Source of the DNA: JAAZKV01 sp041659525
GTDB lineage: Archaea; Iainarchaeota; Iainarchaeia; Iainarchaeales; JAAZKV01
Assembly (NCBI GenBank): GCA_041659525.1
Contig: JBAZYC010000001.1
Location: 248,001-312,000 of the forward strand
Direction: 5' to 3'
DNA: 64,000 nucleotides
The notes beneath the pieces were generated by a model, which saw only the letters and a list, made by a program, of their open reading frames with translations, was not told the origin of the DNA and did not search any database. The first letter of the stretch is position 1; the number at the start of each line of letters is the position of its first letter. Position numbers and translations under genes: made by a program. Shown here one piece after another: positions 36,577 to 43,546 of this stretch.

Positions 36577-38070
36577 TTATTTACATAGTAAACAATATTG
36601 GCTACCACTACTTGTACTAGGACACTTTACATAAGTACCCAAATTACTACAATTTGGCAGGCTTGAGTAATTAGAAACTACATAAGTATAGTTGCCTCCT
36701 GAGCATAGCAAACAATACTGACTACCACTACTTGTACTAGGACAATTCACATAAGTACCTAAGTTACTACAACCACTAATAGTTGAATAATTTGAAACAA
36801 CGTGAGTATAAGGTCCTGAAGAACACAACAAACAATAATCACTCCCACTACTCACACTAGGACAAGCAACATAAGTACCCAAATTACTACAATCACTAAT
36901 GCTTGGATAATTAGATACTGTGTAAGCGTAGTTTGTTCCTGAGCATAGCAAACAATAATCACTACCACTGCTTGTACTAGGACAAGCAACATAAGTACCT
37001 AAATTACTGCAACCTGATAAAGAAGAGTAATTTGAAACTACATGAGTGTAACTGCCTGAACATAATAAACAATAATCGCTTCCACTGCTTGTACTAGGAC
37101 ACTTTACATAAGTACCCAAATTACTACAACCACTAACACTCGAATAATTAGAAACAACTTGTGTATAAGGTCCTGAAGAACACAACAAACAATACTGACT
37201 CCCACTACTCACACTAGGACAAGCAACATAAGTACCCAAATTACTACAACCACTAACACTCGAATAATTAGAAACAACATAAGTGTAGCTACAACTTTTA
37301 GTTCCTGTTGTAGTTCTTGTTGTTCCGCAATTACTTGTTTGAGTAAAAGAAGTTCCACTGCATACTGTGCTTGTATCTGGAGACCAACTAGTTACAGTAC
37401 AACAAGTACCATCTGTTTTTGTTCCTGTTGCAGTTCTTGTTGTTCCGCAATTACTTGTTTGAGTAAAAGAAGTTCCACTGCAAATAGTACTCTCAGCAGG
37501 ACTCCAGCTAGAAACAACACAACAACTAGCATCAACTTTAGTACCTATAGCAGATCTAATAGTTCCACAATTACTAGTTTGATTAAAAGAAATACCATTA
37601 CAAATAGTACTCGCATCAGGAGACCAACTAGTCACTGTGCAAGATGCTATTATACAAAGCCAATTAACTCCATCAAATTGCAAAGATTTTCCTTCACCTA
37701 AACAAATCGGAGGAGAATTAATAACACTTCCACCTATATTACAATCTTTTAGTTCCTTATAATTTCCATCAGGGCATTTAACTAAAACTGATTTATCCGC
37801 AACTAAAGCACTATCCGCAATTAATGCGCTATCAGCGATTAATGCGCTATCAGCAACTAGAGCTCTATTAGCAATCAACGCATTATCAGCTAAATCAATA
37901 TTTCCATTGCTGTCAGAATCAATTGAACTCAAATCACTCGCACTTTTAGAAATCTGTTGTAAAATATGATAAGGTTTTGACAAATCAACATTAACCGCAG
38001 ATGAAACAAAAATAATTCCAAGAACTAAAACAAAGAATACTATCAAAAACTTATCAAACTTACTCAACAT
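36577..38070 (-). CDS. Secreted pilin-like-N-terminus protein with Cys-rich tandem repeats
   Basis: It shares its first 40 residues (LSKFDKFLIVFF...SSAVNVDLSKPYHILQQ) and the KCPDGNYKE.KDCN linker with the neighbouring paralogue. Between them is an ALIAD/ALVAD 7-residue repeat (about residues 65-92). Three units with SWSPD.STIC.G.SF.QTSNCGT follow. Then about seven units of 35-40 residues: VVSNYSS.SGCSNLGTYV.CPS.SSGS.YCLLCS, each with four cysteines. The repeats are very similar at DNA level, which favours expansion, contraction and gene conversion. It is probably a variable extracellular adhesin-like protein; this is inferred from architecture. Confidence 0.82.
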   Translation of the reverse strand: MLSKFDKFLIVFFVLVLGIIFVSSAVNVDLSKPYHILQQISKSASDLSSIDSDSNGNIDLADNALIANRALVADSALIADSALIADSALVADKSVLVKCPDGNYKELKDCNIGGSVINSPPICLGEGKSLQFDGVNWLCIIASCTVTSWSPDASTICNGISFNQTSNCGTIRSAIGTKVDASCCVVSSWSPAESTICSGTSFTQTSNCGTTRTATGTKTDGTCCTVTSWSPDTSTVCSGTSFTQTSNCGTTRTTTGTKSCSYTYVVSNYSSVSGCSNLGTYVACPSVSSGSQYCLLCSSGPYTQVVSNYSSVSGCSNLGTYVKCPSTSSGSDYCLLCSGSYTHVVSNYSSLSGCSNLGTYVACPSTSSGSDYCLLCSGTNYAYTVSNYPSISDCSNLGTYVACPSVSSGSDYCLLCSSGPYTHVVSNYSTISGCSNLGTYVNCPSTSSGSQYCLLCSGGNYTYVVSNYSSLPNCSNLGTYVKCPSTSSGSQYCLLCK

Positions 38071-38110
38071 ACAAAATCAACACACTATAGCATTCTATTT
38101 AAACTTTCTT

Positions 38111-39211
38111 TTATTTAAATCCCTCTTTTCGAACAAAAAATAACATTAAAGACAAGCAAATTACCAAAGCTATTAATGGATTTGAATCAGGAATAAAACT
38201 AGAGTTATTATTCGAATCATTAACCACTGTAAAAAAAGATTGTTTAACACAATTATTTCCAATAGATAGCTGAGCTAGATAATTAGCTTTTTTTGTTTCG
38301 CTTGGAGGCCAATCATCAATAGTAATTGTTTTTTCTATAGTACCACAACTATTAGCATCCGTTAGAGTATATTGCCCACCATTAAATGGAAACAATTGAT
38401 TTCCTTCTAAATCAAAAATCGCTAAGTTAACATCTTTCCCATCAGCATAACAAGAGTAACTTATTTTTGTTTTGTTTGCAATTGAAGAACTTATTACTTC
38501 AAATGAAGCAATACTGCAATCCTTTTGAAAAATAGTGCATATTGGATTAGTGCAATCAGTAGTAAATGCATAACAATTTGCAGAAACGGCGCCTACCCCA
38601 GAACCTAAGCAACTCCATGAAGCAATGTAATCTGAATTAAAATCAGAATAATTTGCATCAGTACCCACTAAACATCTTTCGTTTATTGGAACTATTGTTG
38701 TTCCTATAGGATAAACTCCGTGAGTAAAACAAATTCCGTTTATTGTTTGAGGAACACTAACATTATTCCTTACGCAAAACTTTATTTCACTAACGCCAAA
38801 AACATCACAAGTTGATAAGTGAGCATTATTAGCCTCGCTCAAACCAAACAAGCAAGTGTAACCAGAATCACAATTACTATTAGGAGTAGTAAAATAATAA
38901 CTACCATCATCGAGAAGAGATTTTTTTAAACAAATGTTTTTAGAATAATAATCAGAAAAAGATTTTATTTCAGTATGAGCATTAGTAACTTCACTTAAAC
39001 CAATAACTTTAACAGCACTTGGACTTGAACAAGAAATAATATTAGAATCATCAACTGAAACTACCTCTCTATAAAGACAAGTTGCATCAGTTGGAAGACA
39101 AGCGTGTGAATCAACACTATCTGAAGAATATTTAACAAATGGAACGCTTAAAGAAAAAGCAAATCCTAAAATAAGAATCAAAACAACTAAAGAAATTAAT
39201 CTTCTTTGCAT
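38111..39211 (-). CDS. Secreted protein with C-terminal IPDSxPL membrane tail
   Basis: 366 residues with an N-terminal signal peptide (LISLVVLILILGFAFSLSVP), a Cys-rich ectodomain (two LSE.(T/N)NAH modules with paired cysteines in residues 30-140, then a beta-rich region) and a C-terminal FIPDSNPL, hydrophobic helix, RKEGFK. The tail matches the one on the 9154-10926 protein (IPDSSPL, helix, QKQKK) and has the tripartite form of archaeosortase or exosortase substrates. It lies 41 bases upstream of the repeat-protein pair on the same strand, so it is likely part of the same surface cluster. The function is otherwise unknown. Confidence 0.8.
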   Translation of the reverse strand: MQRRLISLVVLILILGFAFSLSVPFVKYSSDSVDSHACLPTDATCLYREVVSVDDSNIISCSSPSAVKVIGLSEVTNAHTEIKSFSDYYSKNICLKKSLLDDGSYYFTTPNSNCDSGYTCLFGLSEANNAHLSTCDVFGVSEIKFCVRNNVSVPQTINGICFTHGVYPIGTTIVPINERCLVGTDANYSDFNSDYIASWSCLGSGVGAVSANCYAFTTDCTNPICTIFQKDCSIASFEVISSSIANKTKISYSCYADGKDVNLAIFDLEGNQLFPFNGGQYTLTDANSCGTIEKTITIDDWPPSETKKANYLAQLSIGNNCVKQSFFTVVNDSNNNSSFIPDSNPLIALVICLSLMLFFVRKEGFK

Positions 39212-39264
39212 TAACTACTAAAGAAAACCGAGTATAAAAATTTAACCAAATCAAAAAAAATAAG

Positions 39265-39337
39265 TGCCACTGGGCGGATTCGCACCGCCGACCTCATGAT
39301 TATGAGTCATGCGATCTAACTGCTGATCTACAGTGGC
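39265..39337 (-). tRNA. tRNA with CAU anticodon (elongator Met, or Ile2)
   Basis: The acceptor is GCCACTG/CAGTGGC with A73. The D-arm is GATC-AGCAGTTA-GATC. The anticodon stem is CATGA/TCATG with loop CT-CAT-AA. The T-stem is GGCGG/CCGCC with T-loop TGCGAAT. There is no intron. It lacks the three G-C pairs of the anticodon stem expected for initiator tRNA, so it is elongator Met or a CAU tRNA-Ile. The D-loop has no GG and position 55 is G, as in the tRNA-Tyr here. Confidence 0.9.
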
Positions 39338-39433
39338 TGAGCCGTCACGCCGGCTCGCGGGCGATACTGCTGCTGCAGTGTGCTTCGCATTTACCGTTAG
39401 AAGACGACTAATAAGAAAAGTCTTCTTAGAAAA
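39338..39433. repeat. GC-rich hairpins abutting tRNA-CAU
   Basis: GAGCCG-TCACGC-CGGCTC begins immediately at the 5' end of the tRNA. It is followed by CTGCTGCAG and by AGAAGAC...GTCTTCT near 39400-39433. The first hairpin, with its flanking CGCG, recurs in inverted orientation near 42671-42692. It is far more GC-rich than its surroundings. No ORF is present. It could be tRNA 5'-leader structure or a small RNA. Confidence 0.55.
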
Positions 39434-39490
39434 GTTTTAATACTTGCTTTTGGGGTTAAAAAATTAGGAATATAGAACACTAAGTAGCTC

Positions 39491-39590
39491 TAGTCATTTT
39501 CGTCTGGATTGCTTGTAATCCAACAGGATTGCCCACAATCCCTTAGGATTGCCTGCAATTCATCAGGATTGCTTACATTTCGTCAGGATT
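39491..39590 (-). repeat. Five 20-bp tandem palindromic units overlapping the rpiA-like stop
   Basis: Read on the minus strand, five consecutive 20-base units start with AATCC: at 39590-39571, 39570-39551, 39550-39531, 39530-39511 and 39510-39491. The first unit encodes the protein's last codons and its TAA. Most form small hairpins, such as CAATCC-TAAG-GGATTG. Units are degenerate (about 12-15 of 20 bases shared). Confidence 0.85.
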
Positions 39591-40250
39591 AGTCATTCTA
39601 CTCTTTACAGTAAGAGTAGAGCCGTGTAGAATTACTCTATCAGCGTATCCAATAAACAAACTCGTTTCTAGTACTCCTGGAATTCTTTTTGCTTGGTAAT
39701 CAAGATCCTCAATGGAATATATTTCATCAAATTTTACATCAACAAAGTTATGACCAGTTTCGCTTAGCACTGGTTTTCCATTTTTGGTTCTTAAAGTAGG
39801 GTCTCCAAGGTTCATTAATTCAGCTAAAGTTTTGCTTACTGCAAAAGTGCTTATTTCTACGCACATTGAACAGTTCAATTTTGAAACAAAATTATTTTCC
39901 TCACAAACTATTACGAGTTCTCCAGAGTTTTGAGCAATCATTTTGTCTCTAATCAAAGAAGTTGTTTCGTTTGAAATATAATTAAAGTCCTCATCTACTT
40001 GGTCAACAAAATCAAAAGCCAAATCAATGTCTACATCGTCAAGAGAAACTGTTTGGAGTTTTAATTGGGAACAAATAAGCCCCATTGAGTGAGAAGTTGG
40101 AACTACTTTTATTTTTAGTCCGTTTGATTCAATATAAAGAGCGAGTTTTTTTAAAAAAGCCTCATTAGTGGGTCCGGTTCCAAAAGAGATTATTGAATTA
40201 TTCTTAACATACTTTTCAAGCAGTGCTTCCACTCTTTCATCAGTAATCAT
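39573..40250 (-). CDS. Ribose-5-phosphate isomerase A-like protein, altered active site
   Basis: 225 residues resembling RpiA, which interconverts ribose-5-phosphate and ribulose-5-phosphate. The N-terminal SFGTGPTNEAFLKKL matches the phosphate loop GxGTGST, and the RVILHGSTLTVKSR end matches the family C-terminus. In the catalytic stretch, IDGADE of typical RpiA reads FDFVDQVDE, keeping acidic residues. However, KGGGAALTREK appears as SNETTSLIRDK, so the general Lys is missing and the catalytic Glu is Asp. It may have altered activity, be a divergent isomerase, or be a non-catalytic relative. The C-terminal residues NPDEM lie inside a 20-bp tandem repeat. Confidence 0.82.
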   Translation of the reverse strand: MITDERVEALLEKYVKNNSIISFGTGPTNEAFLKKLALYIESNGLKIKVVPTSHSMGLICSQLKLQTVSLDDVDIDLAFDFVDQVDEDFNYISNETTSLIRDKMIAQNSGELVIVCEENNFVSKLNCSMCVEISTFAVSKTLAELMNLGDPTLRTKNGKPVLSETGHNFVDVKFDEIYSIEDLDYQAKRIPGVLETSLFIGYADRVILHGSTLTVKSRMTNPDEM

Positions 40251-40322
40251 TTTCCCACTAAATCCTAAAAAAAACTTTTCTAATTATGGTGATTTTTATA
40301 CTTTTATTATTAATTAAATAAT

Positions 40323-40583
40323 TTATTGTTTCTTTTTTACCCCTAATTGTTTTTCTAATGTAGGGTATCCTTTAATTGCTCCTTTTTTTACAAGTTTGTC
40401 CCTCATTTTAGTTAAATCCCCAATTAACTTTGGAGTTAAATTTCTTCCACGAACTTTTATTGTTGTTGTTCCATTCTTTATAGCAATTCTTTGAAAACCA
40501 ATTCTTGTTGCAGCCCCTAAATTTTTACTAACTCCAACTTTTGGAGCATGAGCAGTTCTTTTTCCAATTATTATTCGTGCCAA
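40323..40583 (-). CDS. Small basic protein, possibly ribosome- or nucleic-acid-associated
   Basis: 86 residues, strongly basic, with no family recognised. It starts at TTG with GGTGA six bases upstream, the spacing used by its neighbours. The sequence contains GKRTAHAPKVGVSKNLGA, a beta-like RIAIKNGTTTIKVRGRNLTP and a helical C-terminus ending GVKKKQ. It lies in the translation gene cluster between Kae1 and the RpiA-like gene, which makes an RNA-binding or ribosomal role plausible, though unproven. Confidence 0.75.
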   Translation of the reverse strand: MARIIIGKRTAHAPKVGVSKNLGAATRIGFQRIAIKNGTTTIKVRGRNLTPKLIGDLTKMRDKLVKKGAIKGYPTLEKQLGVKKKQ

Positions 40584-40685
40584 AATAAATCACCATTTAT
40601 ACTTGTTTTTTCCATGTTAATAAATCTTAGCTTAGGCAAAACTATTCTTAAGCACTAATTAGTAGGAACTAAAAAAAGTTATTTT

Positions 40686-40835
40686 TTACTTAATTTCTTT
40701 TCTTTTTTTATCAAGGGTTTTTTGCATGAAAGCTTTTAACACAGCCTTGCGCTTAGCTTCCCCTTCTAAAGGTTTTTTTACATAAGGTCTAGTAGCTTTT
40801 TTTAGCAATTTTAATTTAGGAAAAGGAGTTACCAT
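40686..40835 (-). CDS. Very small basic ORF (49 aa)
   Basis: An ORF from an ATG at 40835 encodes a Lys/Arg-rich peptide (MVTPFPKLKLLKKATRPYVK at its start) with helical potential in its second half and no cysteines. Composition is biased as in small ribosomal-type proteins, and the gap it fills would otherwise be empty. There is no clear Shine-Dalgarno sequence. It could be a real short gene or chance; I lean slightly to real because of its length in an AT-rich region and its uniform basic character. Confidence 0.45.
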   Translation of the reverse strand: MVTPFPKLKLLKKATRPYVKKPLEGEAKRKAVLKAFMQKTLDKKRKEIK

Positions 40836-40922
40836 AAAATCAACTAATAATATAATTGCTTTTCTTGTTAATAAGGTTTAACCTTAACCTATTTTTTTAA
40901 AATTCTATTTTTAAAATTCTAA

Positions 40923-41951
40923 TTAATCTTCTCTCCAATTTACTTTTACATCATCTGTTCTTTGCATTGGAAGAATATTAGAAGAACTTGTCAGGGTTTT
41001 GTGCCCTTTGTTATGCATTAGTATCCCTAGCCAAGCTATCATTGCTGCATTATCAACCATAGTTGAATTCAGAGGGACAAATAATTTTGCTCCGCGTTCT
41101 TCACACATTTTGCCCACCATTTCTTGCAGTGCTTTTGAACAACCCACGCCTCCCCCAAGCACTACTTCTTTCTTTTCAGTATGAGCTAGTGCTCTTTCTG
41201 TTACCTCTGTTAGCATTGCAAATGAATTATGAAGAGCGGAGTAAACTAAATCTTCTTTTCGAATTTCTCCTTTTTCAATTAAAGGAATTTTGTTTACTGC
41301 GTTAGTTAATAGCCCGCTGAATGCAAGATCCATTCCTTTTACTGTGTAAGGTAAATCAATTAGTTGGTTTCCTTCAAAATACATTTTGTCAAGAGTTGGT
41401 CCTGCAGGAAACCCTAATCCTAATTTTCTTCCAAATGAATCCAAAAAGTTTCCAATTCCTGTGTCAAGTGTTTCCCCAAATACTCTATAATATCCATTTT
41501 CGTAGCAAATTATTTGGGTATTTGCCCCTGAAGCATAAAGCATTACTGGGTCAGTTGCATTACAAAGTTTTCTTCCAATTTCTATATGGGCAACGCAGTG
41601 ATTTACTCCTATTAAGGGTTTATTTATTTTCAAAGAGAGTTGTCGAGCAGTTATTGCTCCGCACCTTAAAGCATTTCCAATCCCTGGCCCTATTGAGAAA
41701 CTAATTAAATCAATTTCATTAAGAGAAACATTTGCTTTTTCTAAAGCTTGTTTTACTACTAGAGGAGCAACTTTGTAATGGTGCTCAGCTAATTCTCTTG
41801 GAATCATTCCCCCACTTGTAGTAGTGTAGGAATCTTTTTCATTTGAAAGAATTTCACAAGTACTTTTTTTGTAACCCACTTCTTGTAAATTACTTTTTAC
41901 CACGCTCACCCCAAAAGTGTGTGCAGTGCTTTCAATTCCAAGGCAAATCAT
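40923..41951 (-). CDS. kae1: Kae1, tRNA N6-threonylcarbamoyladenosine transferase subunit
   Basis: Catalytic subunit of the KEOPS complex, which forms t6A37 on ANN-decoding tRNAs. ASKHA fold: N-terminal ICLGIESTAHTFGVSVV, GGMIPRELAEHHYKVAP, FSIGPGIGNALRCGA, the metal-binding pair in VNHCVAHIEIG, ASGANTQI, and C-terminal VLGGGVGCSKALQEMV and STMVDNAAMIAWLG. The length of about 342 fits Kae1 without a fused Bud32 kinase. The ATG at 41951 follows TGTGA by five bases; a GTG at 41960 is the alternative. Tandem A/T-rich repeats and AAGGTTTAACCTT follow the stop. Confidence 0.96.
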   Translation of the reverse strand: MICLGIESTAHTFGVSVVKSNLQEVGYKKSTCEILSNEKDSYTTTSGGMIPRELAEHHYKVAPLVVKQALEKANVSLNEIDLISFSIGPGIGNALRCGAITARQLSLKINKPLIGVNHCVAHIEIGRKLCNATDPVMLYASGANTQIICYENGYYRVFGETLDTGIGNFLDSFGRKLGLGFPAGPTLDKMYFEGNQLIDLPYTVKGMDLAFSGLLTNAVNKIPLIEKGEIRKEDLVYSALHNSFAMLTEVTERALAHTEKKEVVLGGGVGCSKALQEMVGKMCEERGAKLFVPLNSTMVDNAAMIAWLGILMHNKGHKTLTSSSNILPMQRTDDVKVNWRED

Positions 41952-42032
41952 TTTTTTCACAATCCTAAAAATAATTTTAATAAAAATAATTTTTAATAAA
42001 ACAATATTAAATAAATTAAACCATAAAACAAA

Positions 42033-42566
42033 TTAAATCATTAAGTAAAGTGCTATTGCAACTAAATCATAAAGTAAGTGTGCTAAATATACTTGGGTTA
42101 TTGAATTATTTTTCTTAAACCAGTAAGCAATAATTAATCCTAAAATAAATACCCCTATTAGTTCTGCAATTGAACCATAGCTTAGGTGAGCAATTGTAAA
42201 TATTAAGGTAGAAAAAATTATTCCTACTCTATTTACTAAAAATGCTCTGAAGAATAGCTCTTCAATAAAAAGAACTATTATTAGTGTTCCAACTAAAAGT
42301 AATACCCCTTCTTGGGTTTGTGTTCCAATTACTGCCCCTACTTTTTCCAAATCATTTAATCCAATCAGGGTTAGAATTATTGATAAAATAATAAAAGCAA
42401 CTAATAGTAAAGCGCATAGAATAATTGAACCAATTATTTCTTTTTTCAAATTTTTTGGTTTTGGCAATAATTCATTAAGAGTTTTTTCCCAAGAATAACT
42501 TTTTACCGCTCTTAACCAAAAGAAAGGAAATACTACTAGAATAAACATTATTACCCAGTAAAGCAT
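42033..42566 (-). CDS. CPBP-family intramembrane metalloprotease
   Basis: 177-residue polytopic membrane protein of the CAAX protease and bacteriocin-processing (Abi/CPBP) family. The motifs are EELFFRAFLVNR (motif 1, EExxxR), FTIAHLSYG (motif 2, FxxxH) and YLAHLLYDL (motif 3 His). Substrates of such proteases are prenylated proteins or peptides; here none is evident. It interrupts the usual S27ae-Kae1 linkage, so it is likely a later insertion in the operon. It is preceded by a hairpin-rich intergenic region. Confidence 0.88.
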   Translation of the reverse strand: MLYWVIMFILVVFPFFWLRAVKSYSWEKTLNELLPKPKNLKKEIIGSIILCALLLVAFIILSIILTLIGLNDLEKVGAVIGTQTQEGVLLLVGTLIIVLFIEELFFRAFLVNRVGIIFSTLIFTIAHLSYGSIAELIGVFILGLIIAYWFKKNNSITQVYLAHLLYDLVAIALYLMI

Positions 42567-42634
42567 AGCAAGAGTAGTAAGTAACTTGTTTTAAATCTTT
42601 CAAAGAGAAGAAGAAAAATAAAAACTATTCTGAC

Positions 42635-42700
42635 ACTCGCATATCAAGTGAGCGAAAGCGAACCAGACGCGAGCCGGCTGAACGGCTCAGGCAAAGGAGG
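42635..42700. repeat. GC-rich inverted-repeat element
   Basis: CACTCGCATATCAAGTGAG and CGCGAGCCGGCTGAACGGCTCAGGC lie between S27ae and the CPBP gene. The second matches the hairpin beside tRNA-CAU at 39338-39360 (GCGAGCCGGC...ACGGCTCAG) on the opposite strand. There is no ORF. Confidence 0.55.
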
Positions 42701-42721
42701 AATTAAGAATAAGAATTGGAG

Positions 42722-42749
42722 AAAAAAGAAGTCCTTTTACTTCTTTTTT
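42722..42749 (-). terminator. Hairpin containing the S27ae stop codon
   Basis: On the minus strand AAAAAAGAAGT-AAAAGG-ACTTCTTTTTT, with the TAA stop at 42737-42739 at the loop edge and a T-run at the end. The layout is the same as at ahcY. Confidence 0.7.
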
Positions 42750-42916
42750 GTTTCCATGTATCCGCAGTTTCCGCAGGATACTCTTTCTTTGTGTTCAGCT
42801 AAGAATACTCCAGGTCCGCATTTTGGGCAGAACTTGTTTTTTCTTTTTAGAACGCCAGTTGAAACGTCATACATTGCAGATTTTGAAATCTTTTTTGCTT
42901 CTTTTTTTTCAGCCAT
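42737..42916 (-). CDS. rps27ae: Ribosomal protein S27ae (eS31)
   Basis: Small-subunit zinc-ribbon protein. The family sequence FCPKCGPGVFLAEHKERVSCGNCGYMETKKK is intact, with all four cysteines as two CxxC pairs. It is the free archaeal form, not fused to ubiquitin. GGTGA lies before two ATGs; the one at 42916 has the six-base spacing preferred here. It follows S24e by 23 bases in the conserved operon order. Confidence 0.95.
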   Translation of the reverse strand: MAEKKEAKKISKSAMYDVSTGVLKRKNKFCPKCGPGVFLAEHKERVSCGNCGYMETKKK

Positions 42917-42939
42917 CATCAATCACCGTTTTTTAAAAT

Positions 42940-43269
42940 TTATTTCTTAAAAGAAGCAGGAGCATTTGCATCAGCTTCAGAACCTTCTTTCTTTTCTTTT
43001 CCAAAGTTTCTAACTACAACATATTTTTGTTCAGTTTTCTTTAAGTCTTCAACTGAATTGTATGTTCTTGCGTGCACTATTGCGGCAGGTGAACCGAATT
43101 TTGTAACTACTTTTGTAATTGAAATTTTTTCAACTGAAGAATTAACCAGAGCAGCTAATTTTTCTCTTATTTGTTGTTTTGAAGGAATAGTTTTTTCTTG
43201 CATTTCTGCAGTTATTTCTGTTCTCTTCATTAATTCGTTTTTGTGTTTTTTTACAATTTTCAAATCCAT
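42940..43269 (-). CDS. rps24e: Ribosomal protein S24e (eS24)
   Basis: 109 residues matching archaeal S24e: an N-terminal strand MDLKIVKKHKNELMKRTEI, then SKQQIREKLAALVNSSVEKI, FGSPAAIVHARTYNSVEDLKKTE and YVVVRN. Archaeal S24e is usually about 100 residues; the Ala/Glu tail EGSEADANAPASFKK is a small extension. It sits between Spt4 and S27ae as in many archaea. Confidence 0.95.
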   Translation of the reverse strand: MDLKIVKKHKNELMKRTEITAEMQEKTIPSKQQIREKLAALVNSSVEKISITKVVTKFGSPAAIVHARTYNSVEDLKKTEQKYVVVRNFGKEKKEGSEADANAPASFKK

Positions 43270-43322
43270 TTTCTCTTCACCTTTAAAAATAATTTTCTAA
43301 AAAATTTATCTTCTAAAACAAT

Positions 43323-43517
43323 TTACCTACTTAATCTTAGAGCGAATTTTCCTCTTCTTGTTATACCCATTTTTTTAGCTATTTCTGATTGTTCAGCGTT
43401 AGTTATTACAACATAGCCTCTCCAAAATGTAGTGAAAGTTGTTTCGTTACAGTTTGGGCAAGTTGTTCCTTCTTCCACAATGAATCTGCAATTTCTACAA
43501 GCTTTTTCTTTTAACAT
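43323..43517 (-). CDS. spt4: Transcription elongation factor Spt4 (RpoE'')
   Basis: 64-residue zinc-finger protein. CRNCRFIVEEGTTCPNC carries both CxxC pairs, and FWRGYVVITNAEQSEIAKKMGI is the Spt4 core that pairs with the Spt5 NGN domain to make RNA polymerase processive. It is next to rpo7, the usual archaeal order. AGGGGA precedes the ATG. Confidence 0.95.
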   Translation of the reverse strand: MLKEKACRNCRFIVEEGTTCPNCNETTFTTFWRGYVVITNAEQSEIAKKMGITRRGKFALRLSR

Positions 43518-43546
43518 TTAATCCCCTCAATTTTTTTTAATTAAAT

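Noticed and set aside
36577..38070. Frameshift or artefact causing the paired repeat proteins to be one gene
   Set aside because: Each has its own start, signal segment and stop; the 5' ends are duplicated, so these are two genes.
39490..39592. 20-bp tandem units as a CRISPR array
   Set aside because: Units are contiguous, degenerate and have no unique spacers; no cas genes in the window.
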